64,000 bases of DNA from PALSA-1353 sp050012375 (GCA_050012375.1 JBEKHH010000024.1:1-64000), one strand, 5' to 3'. Counted from the first letter of the stretch, positions 1 through 8,748 are shown. The notes: a model not told the origin generated them from the sequence alone. Translations and numbers: made by a program.

Positions 1-1
1 T

Positions 2-784
2 TACAGTTTGGCGACAGCCGACGATCTCCAAGCGATTCAGACGTTGCTGGCCGGTTGCCGTCTTCCCATCGAAGGTATCGAACTACTCACCGAGAACTGC
101 ATCGCAGCCAAGATTGAGTCCAAGGTGGTCGGCTGCATAGCCTTGGAGCCGTACGTGCGATCCGCATTATTGCGCTCTCTGGCGGTTGCGCCGGACTGTC
201 GAGGTCGTTCGCTCGGTCGGAACTTGTGTGCGACCATGGTTAGCCATGCGCGCCTGCTAGGCGTCGAGCAGCTTTACCTGCTGACGACCGATGCCGAGCG
301 ATACTTTGCATCGCTGGGCTTCAAAGGTATCGAGCGGAGCGAAGCTCCGGCACAGATTCAGGCTACCGCGCAGTTTCGTTCTCTGTGTCCGAAGAGCGCT
401 GTATGCATGGCGCGCGACATTAGCGCGGAGGTCATTCACGCTTCCACGGGGTTGCTGCGGTTGCGGCCGGATGTTCCCGGAGCCAGGATGTGGGCTGTCT
501 CGTTGCAACACACGATGCTGACGTACTTCGAGGTCAACCCGCGCTGCCGATTCGAGGCTCATAGCCACGAGAGCGAGCAGATTACGATGGTGCTCTCGGG
601 CGAATTGTTTTTCGAGGTGCAAGGCGTTGTCCATCGCATCAAACCGGGAGAGGCGATAGCGATTCCTTCCTCCGTGCCGCACGCGGTATGGACGGAGGCG
701 CTGGCGGTGACTGCGATTGACGCATGGTCTCCCGTGATGAGAAAGTATGAATCAACAAACCCGTCAGGAAGATTTTCAGAATAA
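2..784 (+). CDS. ArsN2-like GNAT acetyltransferase fused to a cupin domain (5' partial)
   Basis: The frame is open to the window edge. The first available start is a TTG at 8, but GNAT proteins of this type begin a few residues earlier, so the true start probably lies outside. The first ~135 residues read as a compact N-acetyltransferase of the ArsN2 type, with the acetyl-CoA loop around LAVAPDCRGRSLGRNL and a C-terminal AERYFASLGF segment. Residues ~140-250 form a single cupin barrel with the metal-binding EAHSHESEQ and the second motif PSSVPHAVW. Family knowledge links ArsN2 to arsenic-resistance operons, but no other ars gene is visible downstream; a convergent lipoprotein gene follows after ~80 bp. 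The substrate of the fused protein is unknown. The GNAT and cupin assignments are firm; the ArsN2 subtype is inferred from overall resemblance. Confidence 0.72.
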   Translation, partial: YSLATADDLQAIQTLLAGCRLPIEGIELLTENCIAAKIESKVVGCIALEPYVRSALLRSLAVAPDCRGRSLGRNLCATMVSHARLLGVEQLYLLTTDAERYFASLGFKGIERSEAPAQIQATAQFRSLCPKSAVCMARDISAEVIHASTGLLRLRPDVPGARMWAVSLQHTMLTYFEVNPRCRFEAHSHESEQITMVLSGELFFEVQGVVHRIKPGEAIAIPSSVPHAVWTEALAVTAIDAWSPVMRKYESTNPSGRFSE

Positions 785-865
785 ACCTTCCTGAGCCCTG
801 ATCTCCGAAAAAAGCCGCGGATGGATGTCTCCGGGGCTACGCAGGCCGATTTCTTTTTCCAGCCG

Positions 866-2089
866 TTAATTTCCTCCCTCGGGTTTTTGCGGCGGACCCT
901 TCGGCTTTGCCGGCGGCGCCTGCTTGGTCGGCGGCATCGGTTTGGCGTGTGGTTGCGGCGGCGGCGGCGGAGGTTGCGGATTCACGTGCGGCTTTGCTTT
1001 CTCCTCGGGTTTTGCTTTCTCCTCTGGTTTTGCTTTCTCCACTGGTTTTGCTTTCTCCACTGGCTTTGCTTTCTCCTCTGGTTTTGCTCTCTCCTCTGGC
1101 TTTGGTTTCTCCTCTGGATGCGGTTTCACCTGTGGTTGGTTTTGCAGCTTGTCATCGCGGCGTGGCGGCGCAGCGTGAATAGGTTCGGACCTTTGATTTC
1201 CGGTCTTGGCCTGCCGCGCCGGAACGGCCTGAAATTGACGACCCGCGAGTTCATGCGGTTGGGCATAATGTTCTGGCGCCACCTGATGCACCGGTCCAAA
1301 CCGCCGATCATCGTGCGCCCAGTGCTGGGGCGGCGGCGCCCAGGACGGATCCCTGTGCCAGCCGCCAGGTCCACCCGCCCAGCCTCCATGCCAATCGCCC
1401 GCGTAAACGTCGTGATGCTCCCAATCAAACCCGTGGTCCAACCAGACTCCGTCCCGATAGCGGTAACGATAGTCGATCATGTAACGCTGGCGATAAACCA
1501 AAATCGGATCGTAGACCGGGATCACGATCACTTCATCAACCGCCGGCCGGATATAAATGAACCCGCCCTCGTCAACGACCACCTCGTCCGGGGTGGTCTG
1601 CAGATTCCCAACGGCCAGCGCTTGCGCCCGCAGATCTTGGATCGCTTCCATGACCTGCGGCTGCTGATTGACGAAGGCGGCCCCGAGCGACTCGGTCCAT
1701 TGCATGTTGGCGGCCATGTACTGTAGCACGGAGGGATAGTGCACCAGCGCGGCGACGGAGGGATCCCAATTCTGCTGGGCGACTTGGTCGTCCGGCGGCG
1801 TGGGGTTGTATTGAATGAATTGCGCGGCCTGTTGCACCTGGTCCGGATAAGTCGAAGCCGGTAACACATCGGCCAGGATCGGATCGGGATAGAGCGCAAT
1901 CGGCGAAACCAATTGCTGCAATTCAGGATCGACCGCCGGTTCAACGGGCGCTGGAGGCGGCGAAGTCTCGACAACCTGCTGCGACTGGTCAACCGGTGTG
2001 ACTTGAATGACGCATCCAGCCATGCTGAGAAACGCAATCGCGACGAGTGCCTGGACGCATCCCGACGCGCGCAACCTTCCGCTATTCAT
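866..2089 (-). CDS. DUF3300 family lipoprotein with Lys/Pro/Glu repeat tail
   Basis: A 407-residue protein with an N-terminal hydrophobic stretch and the lipobox SMAGC (Cys26), so a predicted lipoprotein. Residues ~55-195 match DUF3300, recognisable from VSPIALYPDPILADVLPAST and the WDPSVAALVHYPSVL segment. A Tyr/Trp/His/Gly-rich region follows (~200-290). The C-terminus is built from repeated six-residue units of the KAKPEE/KAKPVE type and then a proline-rich end. The repeats are encoded by 18-bp DNA units (separate entry). DUF3300 has no established biochemical role; an envelope-associated structural role is inference. It is convergent with the preceding gene and appears monocistronic. Confidence 0.8.
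   Translation of the reverse strand: MNSGRLRASGCVQALVAIAFLSMAGCVIQVTPVDQSQQVVETSPPPAPVEPAVDPELQQLVSPIALYPDPILADVLPASTYPDQVQQAAQFIQYNPTPPDDQVAQQNWDPSVAALVHYPSVLQYMAANMQWTESLGAAFVNQQPQVMEAIQDLRAQALAVGNLQTTPDEVVVDEGGFIYIRPAVDEVIVIPVYDPILVYRQRYMIDYRYRYRDGVWLDHGFDWEHHDVYAGDWHGGWAGGPGGWHRDPSWAPPPQHWAHDDRRFGPVHQVAPEHYAQPHELAGRQFQAVPARQAKTGNQRSEPIHAAPPRRDDKLQNQPQVKPHPEEKPKPEERAKPEEKAKPVEKAKPVEKAKPEEKAKPEEKAKPHVNPQPPPPPPQPHAKPMPPTKQAPPAKPKGPPQKPEGGN
994..1122. repeat. 18-bp tandem coding repeats
   Basis: About seven or eight near-identical 18-bp units of the type GGTTTTGCTTTCTCCTCT lie head to tail. Read on the minus strand they encode KAKPEE/KAKPVE hexads of the DUF3300 lipoprotein. Units differ by one to three bases, which suggests expansion by slippage or unequal exchange. 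Confidence 0.85.
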
Positions 2090-2328
2090 TGTTTGCTCCT
2101 TAGGGCGTTCCGACGCACGGCTTCAATTATGGACACTTCGAGTCGGTTTTGGCTAGGTTGATTTATCGCATTTTTCGCCGGGACTTTCGCGATTGCGCCT
2201 TTTGGGCTTCGGGCGGGAGTTGAAAGTGAGAGGCCCAGCGGATACCGTGTGGCATCTGCGAAGGCGGGATTACCGCCCGGATCATTTCCTGTCGATTTGA
2301 ACCCCGCACGCATTTGAACGGCCCTTTT

Positions 2329-2595
2329 ATGACAAAACCCTCGCCTGCTTTCTCTCGCCGATGTTGGTTCACGTTCCCCACGCGCGGAGTAGTCGAGCAG
2401 CCGATCATCTGGCAAATGAGCCGGAAATTCCCCGACGTCGTTTTCGATATCCGCCAGGCGAGCGTGCAGAACGAGATCGGCATCATGGCCGTGCTGCTGA
2501 GCGGAGAGGAGCGCGACGTGAAAGGGGCCATTGATTTCCTCCGCTCCAAGGGAGTCACGGTCGAGCCGATCGAAAAAAGCGTGGTGGAAGGGTAA
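2329..2595 (+). CDS. stand-alone NIL domain protein
   Basis: An 88-residue protein started at ATG 2329; a TTG at 2314 is in frame but adds only five residues. From residue ~12 it matches the NIL domain, the small ligand-binding domain found at the C-terminus of MetN ATPases and near some ferredoxins. The signature elements are PIIWQMSRKFPDVVFDIRQASV, VQNEIGIMAVLLSG, and the final AIDFLRSKGVTVEPIE. No transporter gene is adjacent; RNase R follows on the same strand after 104 bp. Stand-alone NIL proteins occur in several bacterial phyla and their role is unsettled; a sensing or accessory function for sulfur amino acids is only inference from the MetN association. Confidence 0.75.
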   Translation: MTKPSPAFSRRCWFTFPTRGVVEQPIIWQMSRKFPDVVFDIRQASVQNEIGIMAVLLSGEERDVKGAIDFLRSKGVTVEPIEKSVVEG

Positions 2596-2644
2596 GAAGG
2601 CCGGCGGCGAATCTCGAACGTCGCCAGGGATTCCGCCGCGAGGA

Positions 2645-2662
2645 ACGTTCGACAAGCTCAGT
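2645..2662. repeat. dispersed short repeat (TTCGACAAGCTCAG type)
   Basis: The sequence TTCGACAAGCTCAG lies just upstream of the RNase R gene. Its relative in opposite orientation, CTGAGCCTGTCGAAGG, occurs near 7717-7732. Short elements of this CCTTCGACARGCTCAGG form are scattered in many bacterial genomes; no function is claimed. Confidence 0.55.
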
Positions 2663-2699
2663 ACGCGCCGCGGCGGCTAAACCATTACATTTTTTCTCT

Positions 2700-5012
2700 A
2701 TGTCTAAAGAATTAGGTTCACAAATTCTCTCGCACCTCAAGAGCGAACGATATCGCCCGGTCAAGCCGCGGCCGCTCGCCAAGCAAATGCAGCTCACCGA
2801 GGAGCATCAATATCACGCGTTCCGCGACGCGCTGCGGGAGTTGATGCACGCCGGGCGGGTGGTGCTGGGCGGCGGGGGCAACGTCATGCTGCCGGACCAG
2901 AACCTGCGCGCCGAGGGGATCGTGGGCGCCTATCGCCACAATAAGCGCGGATTCGGGTTCGTGGTGCCCTCCGATCCCGACGGACATGAAGACCTCTTCA
3001 TCGCCGAGGGGGACAATGCCGGCGCCATTACCGGGGACATCGTCCGCGCCAAGATCACCAACCGCGAGCCGCGCGACGGCAAAGTGATGTTCCGCGGCAA
3101 GATCACCGAGATCATCACCCGCTCGCAGAAGCGATTTGTCGGCACGCTCGTCCGCCAGCACGCCAAATGGCTTGTCCTGCCCGACGGCAATATTTTCACC
3201 GAACCGATCCTGACGCCCGACGCGGCGGCGCGGCACATCAAGCCCGGCACCAAGGTGGTCGTGGAATTGACCACGTATCCTCAGGACCAGGTCGCGGCCC
3301 AGGGCGTCATCACCCGAGTCCTCGGCCAGCCGGGCGAGAAGGACGTCGATCTCCAGGGGATCATCGTGCAGTTCAATCTTCCGCAGGAGTTTGGGGATGA
3401 ATGCCTCGATCAAGCCCGCGCCGAGGTGGATCGTTTCAACACGATGAAGAGCTGGCCGGATCGCATGGATTTGTCGGATCGCGTGATCTGCACGATCGAC
3501 CCGGACGACGCCAAGGACTACGACGACGCCATCAGCCTTCGACAGCTCGACAACGGCCAATGGGAGCTGGGCGTGCACATCGCCGATGTCTCGGCGTTTG
3601 TCGGGAGCGATTCGCCGCTGGATGTCGAGGCGAAGGCTCGCGGGAACAGTTGCTATTTCCCCGGGTTCGTCATTCCGATGTTGCCGGAGGTTCTTTCCAA
3701 CGGCGTATGCAGCCTACAGGAAGGGGTGCCGCGGTTGTGCAAAAGCGCGTTCATCGTTTTCGACGACGATGCGCATCCCGTCAGCTCAACTTTTGCCAAC
3801 ACGGTCATCCGCAGCGCCAACCGCCTGCGCTATCGGGAAGCGCAAGCGATCATCGACAACGGGACAATCGTCCCGCATCCCGACGGCCCGCGAAAAATCG
3901 ACAGCTACGATCCCGCGGTCATCGAGCTATTGCATCAGATGGACGCGATGGCCCGGCGGATTCAGAAACGCCGCCTGGCCGCCGGCCAGCTCGTCGTCGA
4001 TTTGCCGGAAGTGGAATTGGTCCTGGACGATCAGGGCAAAATCGTGGACGCCCGCCCGGAGGACCAGAGCTTCACGCACACGCTGATCGAGATGTTCATG
4101 GTCGAAGCCAACGAATCCGTCGCCCGGCTGCTGGATTCGCTCGACGTGCCATTCCTTCGCCGGACGCATCCCGAGCCCGAGCCGGACAGCGGCGCGCGAT
4201 TGAAGCACTTCGTGGAAGTCGCCGGCTTCCGCCTGCCGAAGGATTTGGATCGCAAGGCCCTGCAAAGCCTCCTCGCCTCGGTGAAGGGGAAACCGCAATC
4301 CTTCACGATCAACCTGGCGATCCTGAAAAGCCTCACCCGGGCGGAATATTCCCCGCGGCCCATCGGCCATTACGCGCTGGCCAGCCAGCACTATTGCCAT
4401 TTCACCAGCCCGATTCGGCGCTACGCCGACCTGACGATCCACCGTTTGCTGGAGCAATATTTTTCGACCGCGCCCGGCGGGCGGCGCGGGCGGACCATCA
4501 AGCTCAACGGCGCCCCGACGTACGGGGAGCTTGTGGAACTTGGCAAGCAGATCAGCTTCACCGAGCGCCGCGCCGACGATGCCGAGCGCGAGCTGCGGCA
4601 GGTGAAAGTCCTCGAGCTGCTGGAAAAAAAGGTGGGGGAGGATTTCCCCGGCGTCGTCACGGGAATCACCAACTTCGGCATTTTCGTGCAGATCACGACC
4701 TGGCTGATCGACGGGCTGATCCGCTACGAAGACCTGATGGACGATTGGTGGGATGTGGATGAGCGCGGCGGGTTCATTCGCGGCCAGCGCACGGGCAGGC
4801 GCATCCGGATCGGCGACACCGCCACGGTGCGCATCGTGCGGGTTGACCCGGCTCGGCGGGAACTGGGATTGGCGATCATGAAGCTGCATTCGCGCTCCTG
4901 GGCGGGGGAACCCATCGCGCCCGAGAAGCCGGCCAAGCAGCCGCGAAAGGGGAAGGGCCGGGGCAACACCGCGATCCGCGGCGGCGGTAAAGTCCGCCGG
5001 GGCAGGCGCTAA
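2700..5012 (+). CDS. rnr: ribonuclease R
   Basis: A 770-residue 3'-5' exoribonuclease of the RNase II/RNB family, which degrades structured RNA in the cytoplasm. Visible architecture: an N-terminal winged-helix-like region (~1-65), a cold-shock OB segment with the RNA-binding KRGFGFV at ~82-88, the RNB catalytic domain (~255-590), and a C-terminal S1 domain (~645-740) beginning GVVTGITNFGIFVQ. The metal-binding aspartates are intact in TIDPDDAKDYDDAIS (~262-276). The protein ends in a basic tail of PRKGKGRGN type, typical of RNase R rather than RNase II. The length is close to the usual ~750-820 residues. It is transcribed with the HEAT-repeat gene 91 bp downstream or stands alone; no clear terminator separates them. 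Confidence 0.93.
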   Translation: MSKELGSQILSHLKSERYRPVKPRPLAKQMQLTEEHQYHAFRDALRELMHAGRVVLGGGGNVMLPDQNLRAEGIVGAYRHNKRGFGFVVPSDPDGHEDLFIAEGDNAGAITGDIVRAKITNREPRDGKVMFRGKITEIITRSQKRFVGTLVRQHAKWLVLPDGNIFTEPILTPDAAARHIKPGTKVVVELTTYPQDQVAAQGVITRVLGQPGEKDVDLQGIIVQFNLPQEFGDECLDQARAEVDRFNTMKSWPDRMDLSDRVICTIDPDDAKDYDDAISLRQLDNGQWELGVHIADVSAFVGSDSPLDVEAKARGNSCYFPGFVIPMLPEVLSNGVCSLQEGVPRLCKSAFIVFDDDAHPVSSTFANTVIRSANRLRYREAQAIIDNGTIVPHPDGPRKIDSYDPAVIELLHQMDAMARRIQKRRLAAGQLVVDLPEVELVLDDQGKIVDARPEDQSFTHTLIEMFMVEANESVARLLDSLDVPFLRRTHPEPEPDSGARLKHFVEVAGFRLPKDLDRKALQSLLASVKGKPQSFTINLAILKSLTRAEYSPRPIGHYALASQHYCHFTSPIRRYADLTIHRLLEQYFSTAPGGRRGRTIKLNGAPTYGELVELGKQISFTERRADDAERELRQVKVLELLEKKVGEDFPGVVTGITNFGIFVQITTWLIDGLIRYEDLMDDWWDVDERGGFIRGQRTGRRIRIGDTATVRIVRVDPARRELGLAIMKLHSRSWAGEPIAPEKPAKQPRKGKGRGNTAIRGGGKVRRGRR

Positions 5013-5103
5013 CGTGCGAATCTGCGGCCGGACGCCCGGGAAATGTAACCGGGATCACTTTGCTCAAGCCCCCGCTGGCTTTCGTCCGATAATTCCCGGA
5101 TAG

Positions 5104-7143
5104 ATGCATGAAGCGCTCGTCGATGCCCTGGTGCAGAGCAAGAACGAGGCCGCGGACGATCTGTTGCTGGAAGGCCTGCGCGTCGGCGTCGAGGTCGAGC
5201 AATCCGTCGTCCTGGCCGCGCTCTTACAGCGCAAGACCGTCCACGGCTTGTCGGGCGTCATCGAACGTTACGACCTCCTGCCGCAAAAACTGCAAAGCTA
5301 TATCCTGACCAACATCAAATCGCTGCATCACGCCCTGCGTGAATGCGGCCGCAGCGACCGCACCGAACTGCGGCAGGCGGCCATGAAGCTCATCGCTCTT
5401 AGCCGTCAGTGCAAACTGGCCTATGTCCTGACCGAAAACCTGCATGAGACGGATGAAGCGCTCGGCAAGACCGCGGCCGAGGCGATCGTGGCCCTGGCCA
5501 ATTGGGTCTACACCAGCAACCATCTGCTCCAACGGCGATACAAGCCGGCGCCCCGGAACCCCGCCGAGAACCCGGTGGTGGCTGGGCCGGCGGAAAATTC
5601 CGTGCAGAATCCGGGGGGAAACCCTGCGGAAAACTCGGCCGAAACTCCCGCAGAAACTCCCAGCGAAACTCCTGGGGAAGCCGCAATCGATTTCGCCGCT
5701 GTTTACCGCGACCTGATGGATCAGCGGCCGGAAATCGAATCGGTCGTGGCCCGCGCCCTGGACGTGCATGGGGGCAAATATTCCCAGGACCTGCTGCGGG
5801 CGGCGCTGCTCCTGTGCGATTGGCCCCAGAGCAAAACGCTGGCGATCCTCCAAACCACGAAACACGGCGGCCAGAGCCCCATGGTCCGGCGCCTTCAGCA
5901 GCCGCCCGAAGCCGAACACGTCGAAGCCTTCCTCCTGGGGGCAACCCACGGCCAGCTTCGGTCCCATTTCGGCAGCATCTTCGCCCACATCGACGAATCG
6001 CCGGTTTTGGACGCGCTGCTGCGAAGAACACACTGGCTCAAGGATTTCAACCTTCAGCTCTGCATGCATCAGGTCAACCGCGGCACGTGGTGGCAGGAAG
6101 GCGAATTGCTCCGCGACATCGCCGGCCGCGACCCCGAGGACATCTGCAAAATCGGCAATTGGCTGGCGGTTTCAGGGATACACGATTTCATGCAGGATGA
6201 GCGTCTGGCGGTCCTGGCTCAACGCGCCAGCGGACACGTCGGGGGGCGCCTGCGGCTCTTGCGCATCGCGATGCTGCGAAAAAAACCGTCCGGCGTCCAG
6301 TTCCTTCGGTCCCTGCTCAGCGACGGCGACGAACGCCTCGCGCGCATGGCTGCCCGCGAGATCGTCCGCCGCCGCCCGCAGGATTTCGAGAACATGCTCC
6401 TGCAACTCATGATCAACGCGCCGGCTTCGGTTCGCCGCGTCGTCAGCCGAGCCCTGGGTCACTCCGGCTTTGAGAACTACTGGGATCGATTCGACGGCCT
6501 GGACCGCCCCACCCGCAAACATGCCGGCCGCGCGATGGTGAAGCTCGTGCCCGATGCCGCGCAGCGCCTGGGCCGCCGACTCATTTCCGGACCCGTCGAA
6601 CAGCGGCTCAAGGCCCTGCAGATGACCCAGGAGCTCGGCCTGGCCGAGGTCCAGAGCGAGGCCATCATGGGGCTGACAAGCCATTCCCATGCAAAAGTTC
6701 GCAGCAAAGCCGTCAGCGTTCTGGGCGGGATACCTTCGGCCGGGGTCGAGCTGCTCGTGGAGCGGATCGTGAGCGACGCGGACTCGCGCGTCCGCGCCAA
6801 TGCGATCGAAGTCCTGGAAAACCGCCGCGACCCGCAGCTCATTCCCCTGCTCTTCGAGCGCGCCAAGAACGCCACCAACCGCGAACGCGCCAACGCCATC
6901 AAGGCCCTGAACAAGATGAGGGTCGGCAACGTCGGCCCCGTTCTCCAGGCCATGTTGCAAGACCAGCGGCCCGAGCATCGCATCTCCGCCATGTGGGCGC
7001 TGAAACAAATGGGGTGGTGGAAGCTTCTCCATGACGTGGGACGCATCGCCAAGCAGGACACCAATATCCGGGTCCGCCGGTATGCCATCGGCATCCTCAA
7101 AAACGTCGCGGAAATGGTAGAGGCGTCGAAAGGAGTGGGGTAA
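5104..7143 (+). CDS. HEAT-repeat protein with Pro-rich linker
   Basis: A 679-residue soluble protein of helical repeats. The C-terminal half (~400-670) shows repeated LxxAxxxLxxR units, for example RVRANAIEVLENRRDP and RERANAIKALNKM, as in HEAT/PBS lyase-type scaffolds. Residues ~152-195 form a low-complexity linker made of NPAEN, AETPAETPSETPGE and similar units. No catalytic motif or signal peptide is seen. The stop codon overlaps the ATG of the next gene (TAATG), so the two are probably translationally coupled. The function is not recognisable; a scaffold or protein-binding role is inferred from the fold only. Confidence 0.7.
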   Translation: MHEALVDALVQSKNEAADDLLLEGLRVGVEVEQSVVLAALLQRKTVHGLSGVIERYDLLPQKLQSYILTNIKSLHHALRECGRSDRTELRQAAMKLIALSRQCKLAYVLTENLHETDEALGKTAAEAIVALANWVYTSNHLLQRRYKPAPRNPAENPVVAGPAENSVQNPGGNPAENSAETPAETPSETPGEAAIDFAAVYRDLMDQRPEIESVVARALDVHGGKYSQDLLRAALLLCDWPQSKTLAILQTTKHGGQSPMVRRLQQPPEAEHVEAFLLGATHGQLRSHFGSIFAHIDESPVLDALLRRTHWLKDFNLQLCMHQVNRGTWWQEGELLRDIAGRDPEDICKIGNWLAVSGIHDFMQDERLAVLAQRASGHVGGRLRLLRIAMLRKKPSGVQFLRSLLSDGDERLARMAAREIVRRRPQDFENMLLQLMINAPASVRRVVSRALGHSGFENYWDRFDGLDRPTRKHAGRAMVKLVPDAAQRLGRRLISGPVEQRLKALQMTQELGLAEVQSEAIMGLTSHSHAKVRSKAVSVLGGIPSAGVELLVERIVSDADSRVRANAIEVLENRRDPQLIPLLFERAKNATNRERANAIKALNKMRVGNVGPVLQAMLQDQRPEHRISAMWALKQMGWWKLLHDVGRIAKQDTNIRVRRYAIGILKNVAEMVEASKGVG

Positions 7144-7655
7144 TGAAATCAGAGGCACGAAGGCACAAAGGCACGGAGGCACAAAGGGAAGAGGCGATTG
7201 GGCGCTGCTTGTCCATCGGCGGCTTGCTGGTTTTGAGCGCTTCGGGCGTCGCCCCGGCCAATCCGACGCAGGAAGATTTCTTCCGCAGCCTCAACCAGAA
7301 CATTAACGCACCCTCGGACCTGAGCAAGGCGGTGCCCTACCTCCTGGTCATCCTCGGCGTGATCATTTTGGTGGTCCTCTTCAACCAATATCGCCGGCGC
7401 CAAACCTCTGCCCGCGCCCTGAATCATTCCGGCAAGCTGACGCGGGAACTCGCCCGCCGACTCAGCCTCCAAGGCGTCGAACTCCGGCAACTCAAGCTCC
7501 TGGCCGAGGAGCAGCAGATCGAGCATCCGCTGACGCTGATTCTCTGTCCCTCGGTCCTCGGCAAAGCGATCCGCGCCCCCAGCGCCCGCGTGGATCGCGG
7601 CATCGTGAGGCAGATCGTCCAGCGCCTGCGCGAAAGCCTTGCGAAGCCGCGATAG
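7143..7655 (+). CDS. small membrane protein of unknown function, N-terminus built from a dispersed repeat
   Basis: A 170-residue protein whose ATG overlaps the stop of the HEAT gene. The first ~17 residues (MKSEARRHKGTEAQREE) are encoded by GGCACR-type repeats also found inverted downstream of the gene (7733-7754). A weak signal-like hydrophobic run follows (~22-38). A clear transmembrane helix lies at ~64-81, followed by the basic stop-transfer NQYRRRQ. The last ~85 residues are cytoplasmic and helical, with no known motif. The native start may have been further in, with the repeat adding residues. No family was recognised. Confidence 0.55.
   Translation: MKSEARRHKGTEAQREEAIGRCLSIGGLLVLSASGVAPANPTQEDFFRSLNQNINAPSDLSKAVPYLLVILGVIILVVLFNQYRRRQTSARALNHSGKLTRELARRLSLQGVELRQLKLLAEEQQIEHPLTLILCPSVLGKAIRAPSARVDRGIVRQIVQRLRESLAKPR
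7148..7192. repeat. GGCAC short-period repeat, left arm
   Basis: A run of 7-8-bp units (AGGCACG, AAGGCACA, GGAGGCACA). The inverted counterpart with GCCTCCGTGCCTCCGTGCC lies at 7733-7754, so the two arms bracket the 170-residue membrane protein gene. The arms could pair in RNA or DNA. Confidence 0.75.
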
Positions 7656-7713
7656 AAAAAAACGCGCTCCCCTTCGGGTCGCGGCTAAACTAAAGCGATT
7701 TCCTTCCCCGCTG

Positions 7714-7754
7714 CCCTGAGCCTGTCGAAGGGCCTCCGTGCCTCCGTGCCTTCG
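7714..7754. repeat. inverted GGCAC repeat arm plus CTGAGCCTGTCGAAGG element
   Basis: Two dispersed elements are abutted here. CCCTGAGCCTGTCGAAGGG relates to the element at 2645. GGCCTCCGTGCCTCCGTGCC is the reverse complement of the heptad repeat at 7148-7192. They lie between the membrane protein gene and folD. Confidence 0.7.
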
Positions 7755-7772
7755 CCCCTCTATAATGACCCC

Positions 7773-8639
7773 ATGCCCGCAACGCTCATCGACGGCGCCG
7801 CATTGGCCGAACGCGAAAAGCAATTGCTCCAGCAGCGTGTTGCTCGGCTTGCCGAATCCGCCCATCGGCCCGCGCTGACCGCCGTGCTGATCGGCTCCAC
7901 GCCGGCCGGTGAACTCTACGCCAATCGCCAGGCGCAGGCCTGCCAGAAGGTCGGAATCAAATATCTTCTGCGCAAGCTTCCCAGCGATGCCAGCGGCAAA
8001 TCCGCCGCCGATCTGCTGCACTCCCTCTCGGCCGATCCGGCGGTCACGGGGATCATGCTCCATTTGCCGCTGCCGCCCCAACTGGACGCCACGGAATTGC
8101 AATACAAAATCGACCCGGTGAAGGATGTCGAAGGCGTGAACCCGGCCAACATCGGCTACGTGGTTTACGGCCGGACGCTGATCGCTCCCTGCACGGCGCT
8201 GGCGGTGATCGAATTGATCGAATCCACGGGAGTGTCTCTTCGCGGGGCGGAAGCGGTGGTGGTTGGGGCGAGCGAAATCGCCGGAAAACCCATCGCCCTG
8301 CTGCTCACGCAGCGTCTGGCGACGGTGACGCTTTGCCATATCGAGACGCGCGATTTGAAATCGCACACACAGCGGGCGGACGTCTTGGTGGTGGCGGCCG
8401 GCAAGCCGGGGCTGATCGGCGCCGACCACGTCAAGCCGGGCGCGATCGTCATCGACGTGGGCATCAACCGAATCACCTTGCCCGACGGCTCGAAGAAGAC
8501 CGTGGGCGACGTCGATTTCGATGCCGTGCGCGAAAAAGCCGCATACATCACCCCCGTCCCCGGCGGCGTCGGACCAATGACCGTCGCCATGCTGCTGAGA
8601 AACACGCTGCGAAGCGCCGAATTGCTGGCGAAACGATGA
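7773..8639 (+). CDS. folD: FolD-family methylenetetrahydrofolate dehydrogenase homologue with altered cyclohydrolase residues
   Basis: A 289-residue protein started at ATG 7773; a GTG at 7746 lies in the upstream repeat. FolD normally couples NADP-dependent oxidation of methylene-THF to hydrolysis of methenyl-THF. The fold signatures are present: the GELYANRQAQACQKVGI region, GIMLHLPLPP, the Rossmann segment VVVGASEIAGKPIALLL, IVIDVGINR, and the diagnostic PVPGGVGPMTVAMLL. By gapless comparison with E. coli FolD (Tyr50, Lys54, Gln98, Asp121), the positions here are Tyr49, Gln53, His97 and Glu120. The tyrosine is kept, but the catalytic lysine and its two partners are all changed. Known mutations of this lysine abolish the cyclohydrolase step, so this copy may be dehydrogenase-only or have another substrate. 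The family call is firm; the bifunctional activity is doubtful. Confidence 0.85.
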   Translation: MPATLIDGAALAEREKQLLQQRVARLAESAHRPALTAVLIGSTPAGELYANRQAQACQKVGIKYLLRKLPSDASGKSAADLLHSLSADPAVTGIMLHLPLPPQLDATELQYKIDPVKDVEGVNPANIGYVVYGRTLIAPCTALAVIELIESTGVSLRGAEAVVVGASEIAGKPIALLLTQRLATVTLCHIETRDLKSHTQRADVLVVAAGKPGLIGADHVKPGAIVIDVGINRITLPDGSKKTVGDVDFDAVREKAAYITPVPGGVGPMTVAMLLRNTLRSAELLAKR

Positions 8640-8641
8640 AA

Positions 8642-8741
8642 GCGATTTCCTATTGCCCATTTCCTATTGCCTATTGAAATGCATCGCCAGCCGATCCTGC
8701 GCCTTTCAATAGGAAATAGGAAATAGGCAATCAATTTGGAG
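8642..8741. repeat. TTTCCTATTGCC inverted repeat element
   Basis: The left arm consists of tandem TTTCCTATTGCC units (8646-8677) and the right arm of TCAATAGGAAATAGG units (8706-8732). They are separated by ~28 bp and can form a long hairpin. The same element family recurs at 14006-14063. It fills the gap between folD and the next gene. Confidence 0.8.
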
Positions 8742-8748
8742 TCCGTCC

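Noticed and set aside
3401..4762. Second long frame on the same strand within RNase R
   Set aside because: Arg/Gly/Pro-rich shifted frame; RNase R motifs cover the same DNA.
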